Source: Rhodoglobus sp. (lineage in GTDB: Bacteria; Actinomycetota; Actinomycetes; Actinomycetales; Microbacteriaceae). From it: a DNA stretch of 53,749 bases. The first letter of the stretch is position 1. Every line of letters begins with the position of its first letter. This document shows, one piece after another, positions 33,258-41,503 of the stretch. The translations under genes were made by a program, and so were the position numbers. The notes beneath the pieces are model-generated. The model ran no database searches, was not told where the DNA came from, and saw nothing but the letters and a program-made list of their open reading frames with translations. The stretch spans positions 1 to 53,749 of the forward strand of contig JAODLY010000051.1 in NCBI GenBank assembly GCA_025464445.1, read 5' to 3'.

Positions 33258-33301
33258 GAGCGGGTGGCCCTCGCTCCATTGAAGAGCGCGGCCACCCGCT
33301 C
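33258..33301 (-). terminator. Stem-loop between the binding-protein gene and the aminotransferase gene
   Basis: A perfect 12-bp stem (33258-33269 with 33290-33301) encloses a second 5-bp stem (CGCTC / GAGCG) and begins 30 bases after the binding-protein stop. It can act as a partial terminator or as a 3' stabiliser that raises binding-protein mRNA over the rest of the operon, a common arrangement in ABC importers. Confidence 0.68.
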
Positions 33302-33330
33302 ACATTACTGCGGCGTGCTGGAGCGGGCTG

Positions 33331-34473
33331 CTACTTGCCGCCCTCCAGCAGGGTGACATCGATGGGCGTGTACCCCGCACCCGTCGTGTCGAGGTCCTTC
33401 AGCGCGTCGAGCGCCTTCTGGATGTACTCGTTCGTGTACGCAGCGTCGTCGGGAGCTGCGGTGATGACCGTCGACCCTTCGAGGTTCTTTGCGTGCAGCG
33501 CGATATCCACGGTCTGGGCCCAGGCGTCGGCGTTAATGATGCCGATGCCATCCGGGGAAGGCCAGACGAGCTTGTTCACCTCGTTGGTCTGCCAGAGCTG
33601 GTGGCTCGCGCCCAGGGTCGGGCCGTACTTCAGCACGATCTTGGCCGCGTCTTCAGGGTTGTCGCGGGCGTAGATCCAGCCCTTGATGACTGCCTTGAGG
33701 AACTTGACTGTCTGGTCCTGGTACGCGGCGTCGCTGGTCAGCTTGTCGGTGTTCGCCCACACCGCGTCCTGCAGCATGGCCGTGCCGTCGTCGTTCCAGT
33801 CGATGACATTCAGGTCCGCCGGGGTGTAGAGCACTCCGGTGTCGGGGTTGACCGTCTCGAGAATCTGCGCGTACTCGTTGTAGCGCATCGCCTGGGCAGC
33901 ATCGATGTCACCGGCCAGCAGCGCGGACTCGTCGAAGTTCTGCTGCACGAGCGTCACGTCGGTCGCGGGGTCCAGCCCCGCCTTCGTGATGCCGGCGAAC
34001 AGCTCGAACTCGTTGCCGAATCCCCAGTTGCCCACGTTCTTGCCCTTGAGCCCCGCTGTCGTCGTGATGCCCGACTTCTTGAGCGAGACCTGCAGGGTGC
34101 CAGAGCGCTGGTAGATCTGGGCGATATCGGTGATTCCGGCACCGGCTTCGCGGCTCGCGAGCGCCTTCGGCACCCACGCGATCGCGTAATCGGCCTGGCC
34201 GTCGGCGAGCACCGTCTGCGGAACGATGTCGACGCCACCCTCGACGATCGTCACGTCGAGGCCCTCATCCTTGAAATAGCCCTGGTCGAGCGCCGCGTAG
34301 TAGCCGGCGAACTGCGCCTGCGCGAACCACTGCAGCTGGAGGGTGACCGGGGTGAGGGCGCCAGAGGTCGCCGATTCCGTCGGTGAGGGTGTGGCCGTGC
34401 AGCCGCTGAGGGCGAGTGCCGCGGTCGCCGCTGCTGCGGCGATCCCGAGCACAAGGCGTTTGCTGTGTCGCAT
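33331..34473 (-). CDS. ABC transporter substrate-binding lipoprotein, NMT1/THI5-like
   Basis: The 380-residue protein has a lipoprotein signal ending in LSGC near residue 22-25, a short Thr/Ser/Pro linker, and the NMT1/THI5-type binding fold, with LQLQWFAQAQFAGYYAALD as the hallmark start of the mature domain. Relatives bind pyrimidine precursors of thiamin, riboflavin, taurine or pyrimidines. With dihydropyrimidinase genes in the same operon, a pyrimidine or hydantoin ligand is the best inference. A ribosome site AAGGGAG lies before the ATG at 34473. Confidence 0.9.
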   Translation of the reverse strand: MRHSKRLVLGIAAAAATAALALSGCTATPSPTESATSGALTPVTLQLQWFAQAQFAGYYAALDQGYFKDEGLDVTIVEGGVDIVPQTVLADGQADYAIAWVPKALASREAGAGITDIAQIYQRSGTLQVSLKKSGITTTAGLKGKNVGNWGFGNEFELFAGITKAGLDPATDVTLVQQNFDESALLAGDIDAAQAMRYNEYAQILETVNPDTGVLYTPADLNVIDWNDDGTAMLQDAVWANTDKLTSDAAYQDQTVKFLKAVIKGWIYARDNPEDAAKIVLKYGPTLGASHQLWQTNEVNKLVWPSPDGIGIINADAWAQTVDIALHAKNLEGSTVITAAPDDAAYTNEYIQKALDALKDLDTTGAGYTPIDVTLLEGGK

Positions 34474-34549
34474 GTTTCTCCCTTGTGATGTGTTTACTAT
34501 TCGGACAGCCACCTGACACCTTCGGCAGGGGACGGTTATGGGTGCCGGT

Positions 34550-35296
34550 TCAGCGCCGACGGCTTGCGAGTCGCTCGAGGGCGAGCGTTGCGGCGTAGAA
34601 GACGAGTCCGAGCAGGATCGCCCCGAACACGTATGCCCACGCCCGTGGGTATGCGCTGTTGGAGGCCGCGGAGGTGATGCGCGAACCGAGCCCGTTCTGC
34701 AGCCCGCCGAAGTATTCGGCAACGACCGCCGAGATCACCGCGAGTGACGACGCGATGTTCAGCCCGGTGAAGATGTACGGCAGCGCGCCCGGGATGGTCA
34801 CAGTCCTGGTCAGCTGCCAATTGGATGCCGCATACGCCCGCATCAGGTCGCGGTGCACGGGGAGCACCTGCCGCAGGCCGCGCAGGGTGTTCACGAACAC
34901 GGGCACGAAAACCACGACACCCACGATCACCCGTCGGGGTGTCTCGCTCGTCGCCCCGAACATGTTCGTCAGCACCGGGGCCAGCGCGACGATCGGCACG
35001 ACGGCGATCGCGGCGACGACAGGTGCGATGAGTTGGTCGACGAACCGCAGCCTCGAAGCGACGAGGGCGAGCGCGATGGCGAGGATGCTGCCCGCGATGA
35101 GCCCGATGAGCGCATTGGAACCTGTCGCCAGCGTGGCAGCCCACAGCCCGGGCAAGACGAGGGCGAGCTGTTTGCCGATCGCGCTCGGCGCCGGCAGCAG
35201 GTATGGCTGGATCTTCGCGAACTGCACGAGCAACTCCCACCCGAGCAGCGCGAGCACGCCGAGGGCGACAGGGGGTAGCACGCGGCGCAGGATCAT
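34550..35296 (-). CDS. ABC transporter permease (SsuC/TauC-like)
   Basis: This 248-residue protein has six predicted helices and the EAA-type loop AYAASNWQLTRTVTIPGALPYIFTGLNIA (near residues 155-185), by which the permease contacts the ATPase. It is in the SsuC/TauC/ThiX permease class. Its start overlaps the ATPase stop by four bases. With the second permease upstream it would form a heterodimeric channel. Confidence 0.9.
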   Translation of the reverse strand: MILRRVLPPVALGVLALLGWELLVQFAKIQPYLLPAPSAIGKQLALVLPGLWAATLATGSNALIGLIAGSILAIALALVASRLRFVDQLIAPVVAAIAVVPIVALAPVLTNMFGATSETPRRVIVGVVVFVPVFVNTLRGLRQVLPVHRDLMRAYAASNWQLTRTVTIPGALPYIFTGLNIASSLAVISAVVAEYFGGLQNGLGSRITSAASNSAYPRAWAYVFGAILLGLVFYAATLALERLASRRR

Positions 35297-36090
35297 CGGG
35301 TGTCCACCCCGCGAGCGGTTCCCGTCGCGGGAGCGCCATGCAATGCCTCGCGCACCTCGGTCACCGATGCGAAGAACGCCGACTCCTCGCGCAGGCCCTC
35401 GCCCCGGGCATCCCCGAGCTTCACGTCGATGACCTTGCGGATGCGGCCCGGCCGCGGCGACATCACGACGACCCTGTCGCTCAGGAACACCGCCTCCGGG
35501 ATCGAGTGCGTCACGAAGATCACTGCGGCGCCGGTCTCGGCACTTATGCGCACGAGCTCTGACTGCATCCGCTCGCGGGTCATCTCGTCGAGGGCGCCGA
35601 ACGGCTCGTCCATGAGAAGCAGCTCAGGGCGTTCGGCGAGGGAGCGGGCGATCGCCACGCGTTGCTGCATGCCGCCGGACAGCTGCTCTGGGAAGCTCCT
35701 GGCAAAATCGCCGAGGCCGACGAGTTCGATGAGCTGGGCGACGCGCTGTCGGCGACCGACCCTGTCCACCCCGTGCAGTTGCAGGGGGAGCTCGATGTTC
35801 GCGGCGACGCTGCGCCACGGCAGCAGCCCGGCGGTCTGGAACGCGATGCCGTAGTCCTGGTCGAGCCGGGCCTGCCGTGCCGACTTGCCGAACACCTCGA
35901 TCACCCCGCTCGTTGGGGTGTCGAGGTCGGCAATGAGCCGCAACAGCGTCGATTTGCCGCAGCCCGAGGGCCCGATGAGCGAGACGAACTCGCCCTTCTC
36001 GACTGTGAGGTCGACATCGTCAAGCGCAGTGACCAGCCCGGCTTTCGTCGTGAATGTCTTCGTGACCCCGGTCACCTGTACGGCGGTCAT
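35293..36090 (-). CDS. ABC transporter ATP-binding protein (SsuB/TauB-like)
   Basis: The 265-residue ATPase has Walker A GPSGCGKST at 40-48, the signature LSGGMQQRVAIARSL, Walker B LLLMDEPFGALD and the switch histidine in VTHSIPEAVFLSD. It powers the importer formed with the two adjacent permeases. The ATG at 36090 overlaps the upstream permease stop in ATGA; an in-frame extension further upstream lies inside that permease gene and was rejected. Confidence 0.93.
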   Translation of the reverse strand: MTAVQVTGVTKTFTTKAGLVTALDDVDLTVEKGEFVSLIGPSGCGKSTLLRLIADLDTPTSGVIEVFGKSARQARLDQDYGIAFQTAGLLPWRSVAANIELPLQLHGVDRVGRRQRVAQLIELVGLGDFARSFPEQLSGGMQQRVAIARSLAERPELLLMDEPFGALDEMTRERMQSELVRISAETGAAVIFVTHSIPEAVFLSDRVVVMSPRPGRIRKVIDVKLGDARGEGLREESAFFASVTEVREALHGAPATGTARGVDTR

Positions 36091-36956
36091 GCCGGCACCT
36101 CGTTGCTGCGGAACCGCCCGAGCGTAAGGGCGACGAGGGCGACGACCCCGGCGGTCGCCAGACCCATCAGCACGGCGCCGGCGATCGGCGAGAACGCCTT
36201 CGCCGGGTCGGAGGAACCGGACTGGGCGTACTCGATGATCAACCTGCCGATGCCACCCTTCGCGCCGGTGGAGACTTCTGCGACGACTGTGCCGATGATC
36301 GCGGATGCCGCGCCGAGCCGCACAGCGGGAATGAGGTAAGGCACACTCGCCGGAAGCCGCAGGTGAAGCACGGTTCTCCACCAGCCCGCGGCGAAGGAGT
36401 GCATGAGCTCAACCTGTGCGGCGAGCGGGGACTGGAGCCCGCGGAGGGCCCCGACGGCGACGGGGAAGAACGCGAGGTAGCTCGCGATCACGGCAACCGA
36501 CATCCAGCGCTGCCACTCGAATTCACCGATATGCACCCGCCCGCCCCAGCTGACGATTACGGGAGCGAGTGCGATGAGGGGCACCGTCTGGCTGAGGATG
36601 AGCCAGGGCAGCACCGCAGATTCGGCGATCCTGAAGCGCAGCATGAGCAGCGCAAGGCCGAAGCCCACGACGGCCCCGACCGCGAGGCCGACGGCGGCTG
36701 TGCCGAGGCTGGACAGGCAGGCGAGCGTTACCGTGAGCCACACCGGCTGCGAGTCTGCGGCCGTGTTGACCGGCGAAAGCGCCCGGTCGAGCATGTCGAT
36801 GAGATGGGGCATGGCCAGGTCAGAGGTGCGGGGAAGCAGTTGGATGCCGAACGCCTCGAAGCCGGCGGCGGGCCCGAGCGCCTTGTAGGCCTCCCAGAGC
36901 ACTCCGAGCAGCACGATGCCGAGCGCGCCCAGGATTACCGCTCGGAGCCTCGTCAT
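36087..36956 (-). CDS. ABC transporter permease, second subunit
   Basis: The 289-residue protein has six or seven predicted helices and the permease coupling loop HSFAAGWWRTVLHLRLPASVPYLIPAVRLG. It differs enough from the 34550-35296 permease to be a distinct subunit rather than a recent duplicate. Its ATG overlaps the LLM oxidoreductase stop (ATGA), so uptake and oxidoreductase genes are tightly co-expressed. Confidence 0.9.
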   Translation of the reverse strand: MTRLRAVILGALGIVLLGVLWEAYKALGPAAGFEAFGIQLLPRTSDLAMPHLIDMLDRALSPVNTAADSQPVWLTVTLACLSSLGTAAVGLAVGAVVGFGLALLMLRFRIAESAVLPWLILSQTVPLIALAPVIVSWGGRVHIGEFEWQRWMSVAVIASYLAFFPVAVGALRGLQSPLAAQVELMHSFAAGWWRTVLHLRLPASVPYLIPAVRLGAASAIIGTVVAEVSTGAKGGIGRLIIEYAQSGSSDPAKAFSPIAGAVLMGLATAGVVALVALTLGRFRSNEVPA

Positions 36957-37984
36957 GCTTTGGCGACGATGTGCTCGCGGAGGGCCGGCATGACAGTCTC
37001 GCCGTAGACGCGCAGCGTCTCCTCCTTGTTGTCGTGCTGAAGGTAGCCGGCGAACTGGTCGACGCCGAGATCTTTCAGGGCCTTGAGCTTCTCGATGTGC
37101 TGCTCGGCGGTGCCGAGCACGCAGAACCTGTCGACGATCTCGTCGGGCACGAAATCGGTGTGCGTGTTACCCGCGAGGCCGTGCTCGTTGTAGTCGTAGC
37201 CTTCACGGGCCTTGATGTAGTCGGTGAGCGCCTTCGGCACGGTGCCGCTGTCGCCGTACTTCGCGACGATATCGGCCACATGGTTTCCCACCATGCCGCC
37301 GAACCAGCGGGTCTGGTCGCGCATGTGGTCGAGACTGCGCTGGTCGGAAGAGTCGCCGATGTACATGGGTGCGGCCACACAGAACTTGATGGCCATGGGG
37401 TCACGGCCTGCTGCCGTCGCTGCATCCCGAACCGTCTTGATCATCCACTCGGCGATGTCGAGGTCGGCGAGCTGCAGGATGAACCCGTCGCCCACCTCAC
37501 CCGTCAGCTTGAGGGCGAGCGGGCCGTACGCGGCCACCCAGACTTCCACCTCGCTGCCTTTGGACCACGGGAACTGCAGTTGCGCGCCGTTGTACTCGAC
37601 CTGCCTGGAGTTCGCGAGCTCCCGGATGACGTGGATCGACTCGCGCAACGTCTTGAGCGTCGTGGGCGCACCGTTCGTCACCCGCACGGCGGAATCTCCG
37701 CGCCCGATGCCGATGATCGTGCGGTTGCCGTACATCTCGTTGAGGGTCGCGAACACGGATGCCGTGACCGTCCAGTCGCGCGTCGCCGGATTGGTGACCA
37801 TCGGTCCGACCTTCACCCGGTGGGTTGCACCGAGGATCGCGCTGTAGATGACGTACGGCTCTTGCCAGAGCAGGTGCGAGTCGAACGTCCACACGTACTC
37901 GAAGCCGTACTGCTCGGCGAGTTTGGCCAGGTGCACCGTGCGCGATGCCGGCGGGTTTGTTTGGAGGACTGCTCCGAATTCCAT
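36953..37984 (-). CDS. LLM-class flavin/F420 oxidoreductase of the pyrimidine/hydantoin operon
   Basis: This 343-residue luciferase-like barrel protein carries FGAVLQTNPPASRTVHLA, the cofactor region TFDSHLLWQEPYV, MVTNPATRDWTVTASVFATL and GIGRGDSAVR. From memory it fits the LLM subfamily named after Colwellia CPS_4043 (TIGR03842), often found beside hydantoinase and nitrilase genes. Some organisms with this subfamily are not known to make F420, so FMN is possible. It sits between dihydropyrimidinase and the importer, where a pyrimidine-reducing enzyme would be expected. The gene overlaps the downstream permease and follows hydA by 13 bases. Confidence 0.88.
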   Translation of the reverse strand: MEFGAVLQTNPPASRTVHLAKLAEQYGFEYVWTFDSHLLWQEPYVIYSAILGATHRVKVGPMVTNPATRDWTVTASVFATLNEMYGNRTIIGIGRGDSAVRVTNGAPTTLKTLRESIHVIRELANSRQVEYNGAQLQFPWSKGSEVEVWVAAYGPLALKLTGEVGDGFILQLADLDIAEWMIKTVRDAATAAGRDPMAIKFCVAAPMYIGDSSDQRSLDHMRDQTRWFGGMVGNHVADIVAKYGDSGTVPKALTDYIKAREGYDYNEHGLAGNTHTDFVPDEIVDRFCVLGTAEQHIEKLKALKDLGVDQFAGYLQHDNKEETLRVYGETVMPALREHIVAKA

Positions 37985-37997
37985 GTGCGGTCTTCCT

Positions 37998-39434
37998 TTA
38001 GATCAGGTACTGCGAGAGGCCGCGCTTGAGATACTTGCCGTCACCCTTGGCGCCGAGGTATTCGCCGCCATCGATGATCGTCTTGCCGCGGCTCACCACG
38101 GTGTCGACGTGACCGTCGATCTGGTAACCCTCCCACGCGGAGTAATCCATGTTCATGTGGTGGGTCTCCGCGCTGATGGAGGTGTGGCCCTTCGGGTCGT
38201 AGACGACGATGTCGGCATCCGCCCCTGGGGCGATGACGCCCTTCTGGCCGTAGAGCCCGAACATGCGTGCCGGTGTCGTCGAGGTGAGCTCCACCCAGCG
38301 CTCGAGCGAGATCTCGCCCGTGACGACGCCCTGGTACATGAGGTCCATGCGGTGCTCGATCGATCCGATGCCGTTGGGGATCTTGCGGAAATCGCCGATG
38401 CCCAGATCCTTCTGGCCTTTCATGCAGAACGGGCAGTGGTCGGTGGAGACCATCTGCAGGTCGTTGGTGCGCAGCGCCTGCCACATCGCGTGCTGGTGGC
38501 CCTCCTCGCGCGCACGCAGGGGGGTGGAGCACACCCATTTCGCGCCCTCGAAGTTGCCCCAGGTCGGGTCGCCGGTGGCTCCCAACTGGTCTTCGAGCGA
38601 AAGGTACAGGTACTGCGGGCAGGTCTCGCCGAAGACGTTCTGGCCTTTGTCGCGCGCCCAGGCGACCTGTTCGACAGCCTGCTTGGCGCTCACGTGCACG
38701 ACGTAGAGCGGGGCGCCGGTGAGGTTGGCGAGCATGATGGCGCGGTGGGTGGCTTCCTCCTCCATCTGCCAGGCGCGGGCGATGCCGTGGTAGTAGGGAT
38801 CTGTCTTGCCCGCGGCGACGAGCTGCTCGGCGAGCACGTCGATCGCCGGCCCGTTCTCGGCGTGCATCATGGTGAGCAGCCCGAGGTTCGCGGCCTTCTG
38901 CATCGCCTGCAGGATCTGCCCGTCGTTCGAGTAGAAGACGCCTGGGTATGCCATGAACATCTTGTAGCTCGTGATGCCCTCGTTGACCAGGTTGTCCATC
39001 GCCTTGAGCGATGCCTCGTCGACACCGCCCATTATCTGGTGGAAGCCGTAGTCGATTGCGCAATTGCCTGCGGCCTTCTTGTGCCAGGTCTCGAGGCCGT
39101 CCTCGAGGCGCTGGCCCGTGGTCTGCACGGCGAAGTCGATCACCGTCGTGGTGCCGCCCCAGGCCGCCGCCCTTGTGCCCGTCTCGAACGTGTCGGATGC
39201 CGCAGTGCCCCCGAACGGCAACTCGAAGTGGGTATGCGCGTCGATACCGCCGGGAATCACGTACTTGCCGGTCGCGTCGATCACCGAGTCGACCCCGGCC
39301 GACAGGTCGGTGCCCAGCAGCACCGAGCCGGGGCTGAGCACGGCGACGACGGTCTCGCCGTCGATGAGCACATCGGCGGAGACCCGGCCGGTGGCCGAGA
39401 CGACGGTGCCGCCTTTGATGAGTGTTGTTGCCAT
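37998..39434 (-). CDS. hydA: Dihydropyrimidinase / hydantoinase
   Basis: This 478-residue amidohydrolase opens the ring of dihydrouracil, dihydrothymine or hydantoins to give N-carbamoyl products. The binuclear zinc site is visible: H67 and H69 in DAHTHFELPFGG, carbamylated lysine K158 in TSYKMFMAYPG, H191 in MMHAENG, and VVHVSAKQAVE. The length and sequence match the dihydropyrimidinase subgroup. With a beta-ureidopropionase-like gene 21 bases upstream it forms the two hydrolytic steps of reductive pyrimidine breakdown; hydantoin use is the main alternative. Confidence 0.92.
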   Translation of the reverse strand: MATTLIKGGTVVSATGRVSADVLIDGETVVAVLSPGSVLLGTDLSAGVDSVIDATGKYVIPGGIDAHTHFELPFGGTAASDTFETGTRAAAWGGTTTVIDFAVQTTGQRLEDGLETWHKKAAGNCAIDYGFHQIMGGVDEASLKAMDNLVNEGITSYKMFMAYPGVFYSNDGQILQAMQKAANLGLLTMMHAENGPAIDVLAEQLVAAGKTDPYYHGIARAWQMEEEATHRAIMLANLTGAPLYVVHVSAKQAVEQVAWARDKGQNVFGETCPQYLYLSLEDQLGATGDPTWGNFEGAKWVCSTPLRAREEGHQHAMWQALRTNDLQMVSTDHCPFCMKGQKDLGIGDFRKIPNGIGSIEHRMDLMYQGVVTGEISLERWVELTSTTPARMFGLYGQKGVIAPGADADIVVYDPKGHTSISAETHHMNMDYSAWEGYQIDGHVDTVVSRGKTIIDGGEYLGAKGDGKYLKRGLSQYLI

Positions 39435-39455
39435 GGCTGTGACCTTCCGGCGGGA

Positions 39456-40304
39456 TTACGGCTTGGGGATCGAGGTGTACGACTCCGGACGACGATCGCG
39501 GTAGAACTGCCAGTCGTCGCGCATCTCCTGCACCATGTCCATCTCGAGGTCGCGGATCACTATCTCCTCCTTCTCGCCAGACCCCTTCTCACCGACGAAG
39601 TTGCCGCGCGGGTCGATGACCTGGCTGGTGCCGTAGAAGTCGACGGCGAGATCGCCGTACTCGTTGTCCTCTTTGCCGACGCGATTCGGCTGGAGGACGA
39701 AGTAGCCGTTGGCTACGGCAGCTGCGGGGCCCTCGACCTCCCACAGCCGGTTCGAGAGACCCGGCTTGGTGGCGTTCGGGTTGAAGACCAGGTGCGCGCC
39801 GTTGAGGCCGAGCTCGCGCCATCCCTCCGGAAAGTGCCGGTCGTAGCAGATGTACACGCCGATCTTGCCGACAGCCGTGTCGAAGACGGGGTACCCGAGG
39901 TTGCCGGGGCGGAAGTAGAACTTCTCCCAGAACCTGTCGAGATGCGGGATGTGGTGCTTGCGGTACTTGCCGAGGATCGTGCCGTCGGAGTCGACCACGA
40001 CAGCCGTGTTGTAGTAGACGCCAGTGATGTCCTCCTCATAGATCGGCAGGATCATGACGAGGTTCAGCTCTTTCGCGAGAGCCGCGAACTTCTGCACGAT
40101 GGGGCCGTCGGCCGGCTCGGCATAGCGGTAGTACTTCTTGTCTTCGGTGATGCCGAAGTACGGGCCGTAGAACAGCTCCTGGAAGCAGATGACCTGCGCG
40201 CCATCTTTCGCGGCATCCCGGGCGAACTGCTCGTGCTTGGCGATCATCGACTCTTTGTCGCCGGTCCAGGTGGTCTGGGTGATCGCGGCGCGTACAACTG
40301 TCAT
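39456..40304 (-). CDS. Nitrilase-superfamily beta-ureidopropionase / N-carbamoyl amidohydrolase
   Basis: The 282-residue enzyme has the nitrilase triad E43 (CFQELFYGPYF), K116 (KYRKHHIPHL) and C153 (YICYDRHFPEGW). It resembles beta-ureidopropionases, which release ammonia and CO2 from N-carbamoyl-beta-alanine; N-carbamoyl-D-amino acid hydrolase is possible. The ATG at 40304 has a strong GGAGG site. It is the first gene of the operon, transcribed divergently from the F420-0-type importer across 214 bases. Confidence 0.9.
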   Translation of the reverse strand: MTVVRAAITQTTWTGDKESMIAKHEQFARDAAKDGAQVICFQELFYGPYFGITEDKKYYRYAEPADGPIVQKFAALAKELNLVMILPIYEEDITGVYYNTAVVVDSDGTILGKYRKHHIPHLDRFWEKFYFRPGNLGYPVFDTAVGKIGVYICYDRHFPEGWRELGLNGAHLVFNPNATKPGLSNRLWEVEGPAAAVANGYFVLQPNRVGKEDNEYGDLAVDFYGTSQVIDPRGNFVGEKGSGEKEEIVIRDLEMDMVQEMRDDWQFYRDRRPESYTSIPKP

Positions 40305-40325
40305 GGGTGGAACCTCCGGGTTTGA

Positions 40326-40340
40326 CCCCAGTATTCGGGG
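40326..40340. promoter_or_regulatory. Small palindrome in the divergent region (possible operator or leader hairpin)
   Basis: CCCC (40326-40329) and GGGG (40337-40340) flank AGTATTC, 22 bases upstream of the nitrilase ATG. It could be a regulator site or a hairpin in the leader of the catabolic operon. Support is limited to symmetry and position. Confidence 0.3.
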
Positions 40341-40378
40341 CGCACGTTTCCCCATTGTTTCGCTTCATGACGGGCGCG

Positions 40379-40388
40379 TAAATAGACT
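40379..40388 (+). promoter_or_regulatory. Probable -10 region of the F420-0-type importer operon
   Basis: Overlapping hexamers TAAATA (40379-40384) and TAGACT (40383-40388) fit the TANNNT pattern. The first has TTGTTT 18 bases upstream. TAGACT is the same hexamer that precedes the TetR gene at 48878. Transcription from here would give a leader of about 125-130 bases. Confidence 0.4.
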
Positions 40389-40518
40389 GGGCAGATACAG
40401 ACCCGTGCGCCGTGTATGGCGTGGTTCGCTGCCCACAGGATGGGGCGGCCGGTCGTTCCGGGGAGCCTTGCCGCGCCCCGAAGACCCAGCCAATAACCAC
40501 TGCAGCACGGAGGTCGTC
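40388..40518 (+). promoter_or_regulatory. Structured 5' leader before the F420-0-type importer
   Basis: TGGGCAG (40388-40394) pairs with CTGCCCA (40429-40435) and encloses a smaller stem (CGCC 40408-40411 with GGCG 40418-40421). A second hairpin pairs GGGGCG (40442-40447) with CGCCCC (40474-40479) around an inner CCGG stem. A GGAGG ribosome site follows at 40509. I do not recognise a known riboswitch; the cobalamin consensus was tested by eye and did not fit. Confidence 0.4.
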
Positions 40519-41496
40519 TTGCCCATCCTGTCCCGCATCGTTCCGGTGCTCATCGTCCCGATGCTCGCCCTCGCCGGCTGCTCGGCCGCGAGCCCGGCGC
40601 CACGTCCCACCGCCACGGTCGACGCGGCGGTGACCGTCGACAACTGCGGCACCGAGGTGACGTTCGATACGGCCCCCCAGCGGGTGGTGACGATCAAGTC
40701 CACCTCGACCGAGATGCTGCTCGCCCTCGGGCTCGGCGACAGGATCGTGGGCACCGCCTTCCAGGACGGCCCCGTGCCCGACGAATGGGCGAAGGATGCC
40801 GCGGGCATCCCGTCACTGTCCGACCAGGTACCGAGTGAAGAGGTCGTGCTCGAAAAGCAGCCCGACATGGTCTACGCGGGATGGGAGTCGAACTTCTCGG
40901 CGGACGGCGCCGGCAAGCGCGACGAACTCGCGTCCCTCGGGATCGCCTCCTACGTGTCGCCCTCAGCCTGTCGCAGCGCCCAGCAGCCGAAGAAACTCAC
41001 CTTCGACAACATCTTCGGCGACATCCGGCAGATCGCCTCGATTTTCAGGGTCGACCCGACGGCGCTCATCACCGCAGAGCAGGCGACACTCGCCAAGGTG
41101 ACAGCGGCGAAGCCTGGCCACGACCGCACGGCGCTCTGGTACTCCTCGGGAACGGATACCCCGTACGTGGGCGCAGGCATCGGTGCGCCAGAACTCGTGC
41201 TCGAAAGCGTCGGGCTCACGAACATCGCCGCCGACGTGAATGCGACATGGGCGCCGCTGGGCTGGGAGTCGATAGTGAACGACGACCCGACGTTCATCGT
41301 GCTCATCGACGCGACCTGGAACACCGCAGCGAGCAAGATCGCGATGCTCGAATCGAACCCGGCGACGGCAAACCTCACCGCTGTGCAGAAACACAATTAC
41401 CTCATCGTGCCCTTCGCCGCGAGCGAGGCGGGCGTGCGCAGCGTCGAGACGGTGGCGAGCCTCGCCGACCAGATCGACACGCTCGACAACCGATGA
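40519..41496 (+). CDS. ABC transporter substrate-binding lipoprotein, proposed F420-0-binding type
   Basis: This 325-residue protein starts at TTG with GGAGG five bases upstream. Its lipoprotein signal ends in LAGC near residue 19-22, followed by a metal-chelate/vitamin B12-type binding fold (VDNCGTEVTFDTAPQRVVTIKS at about 38-59). From memory it matches the actinobacterial family proposed to bind F420-0 (F420 without its glutamate tail), encoded with a dedicated permease and ATPase in genomes rich in F420 enzymes. That function is a proposal from gene context; siderophore or cobamide binding is the alternative. Confidence 0.8.
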   Translation: MPILSRIVPVLIVPMLALAGCSAASPAPRPTATVDAAVTVDNCGTEVTFDTAPQRVVTIKSTSTEMLLALGLGDRIVGTAFQDGPVPDEWAKDAAGIPSLSDQVPSEEVVLEKQPDMVYAGWESNFSADGAGKRDELASLGIASYVSPSACRSAQQPKKLTFDNIFGDIRQIASIFRVDPTALITAEQATLAKVTAAKPGHDRTALWYSSGTDTPYVGAGIGAPELVLESVGLTNIAADVNATWAPLGWESIVNDDPTFIVLIDATWNTAASKIAMLESNPATANLTAVQKHNYLIVPFAASEAGVRSVETVASLADQIDTLDNR

Positions 41497-41503
41497 CAGC
41501 GGC

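Noticed and set aside
33229-33331. A broken operon between the binding-protein and aminotransferase genes because of the strong stem-loop
   Set aside because: The stem-loop may only lower read-through; gene content and direction still favour one functional unit, so the aminotransferase was kept with the operon.
37848-40325. An 825-codon open frame on the plus strand opposite hydA, the nitrilase and the LLM gene
   Set aside because: It is antisense to three genes with intact catalytic motifs, shows no family similarity and reflects high-GC codon bias, which removes stops from the opposite frame.
40389-40518. Cobalamin riboswitch, suggested by a CCACTG motif and hairpins before a BtuF-like binding protein
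   Set aside because: The conserved B12 box and the ordered core motifs could not be aligned. It is recorded only as an unassigned structured leader.
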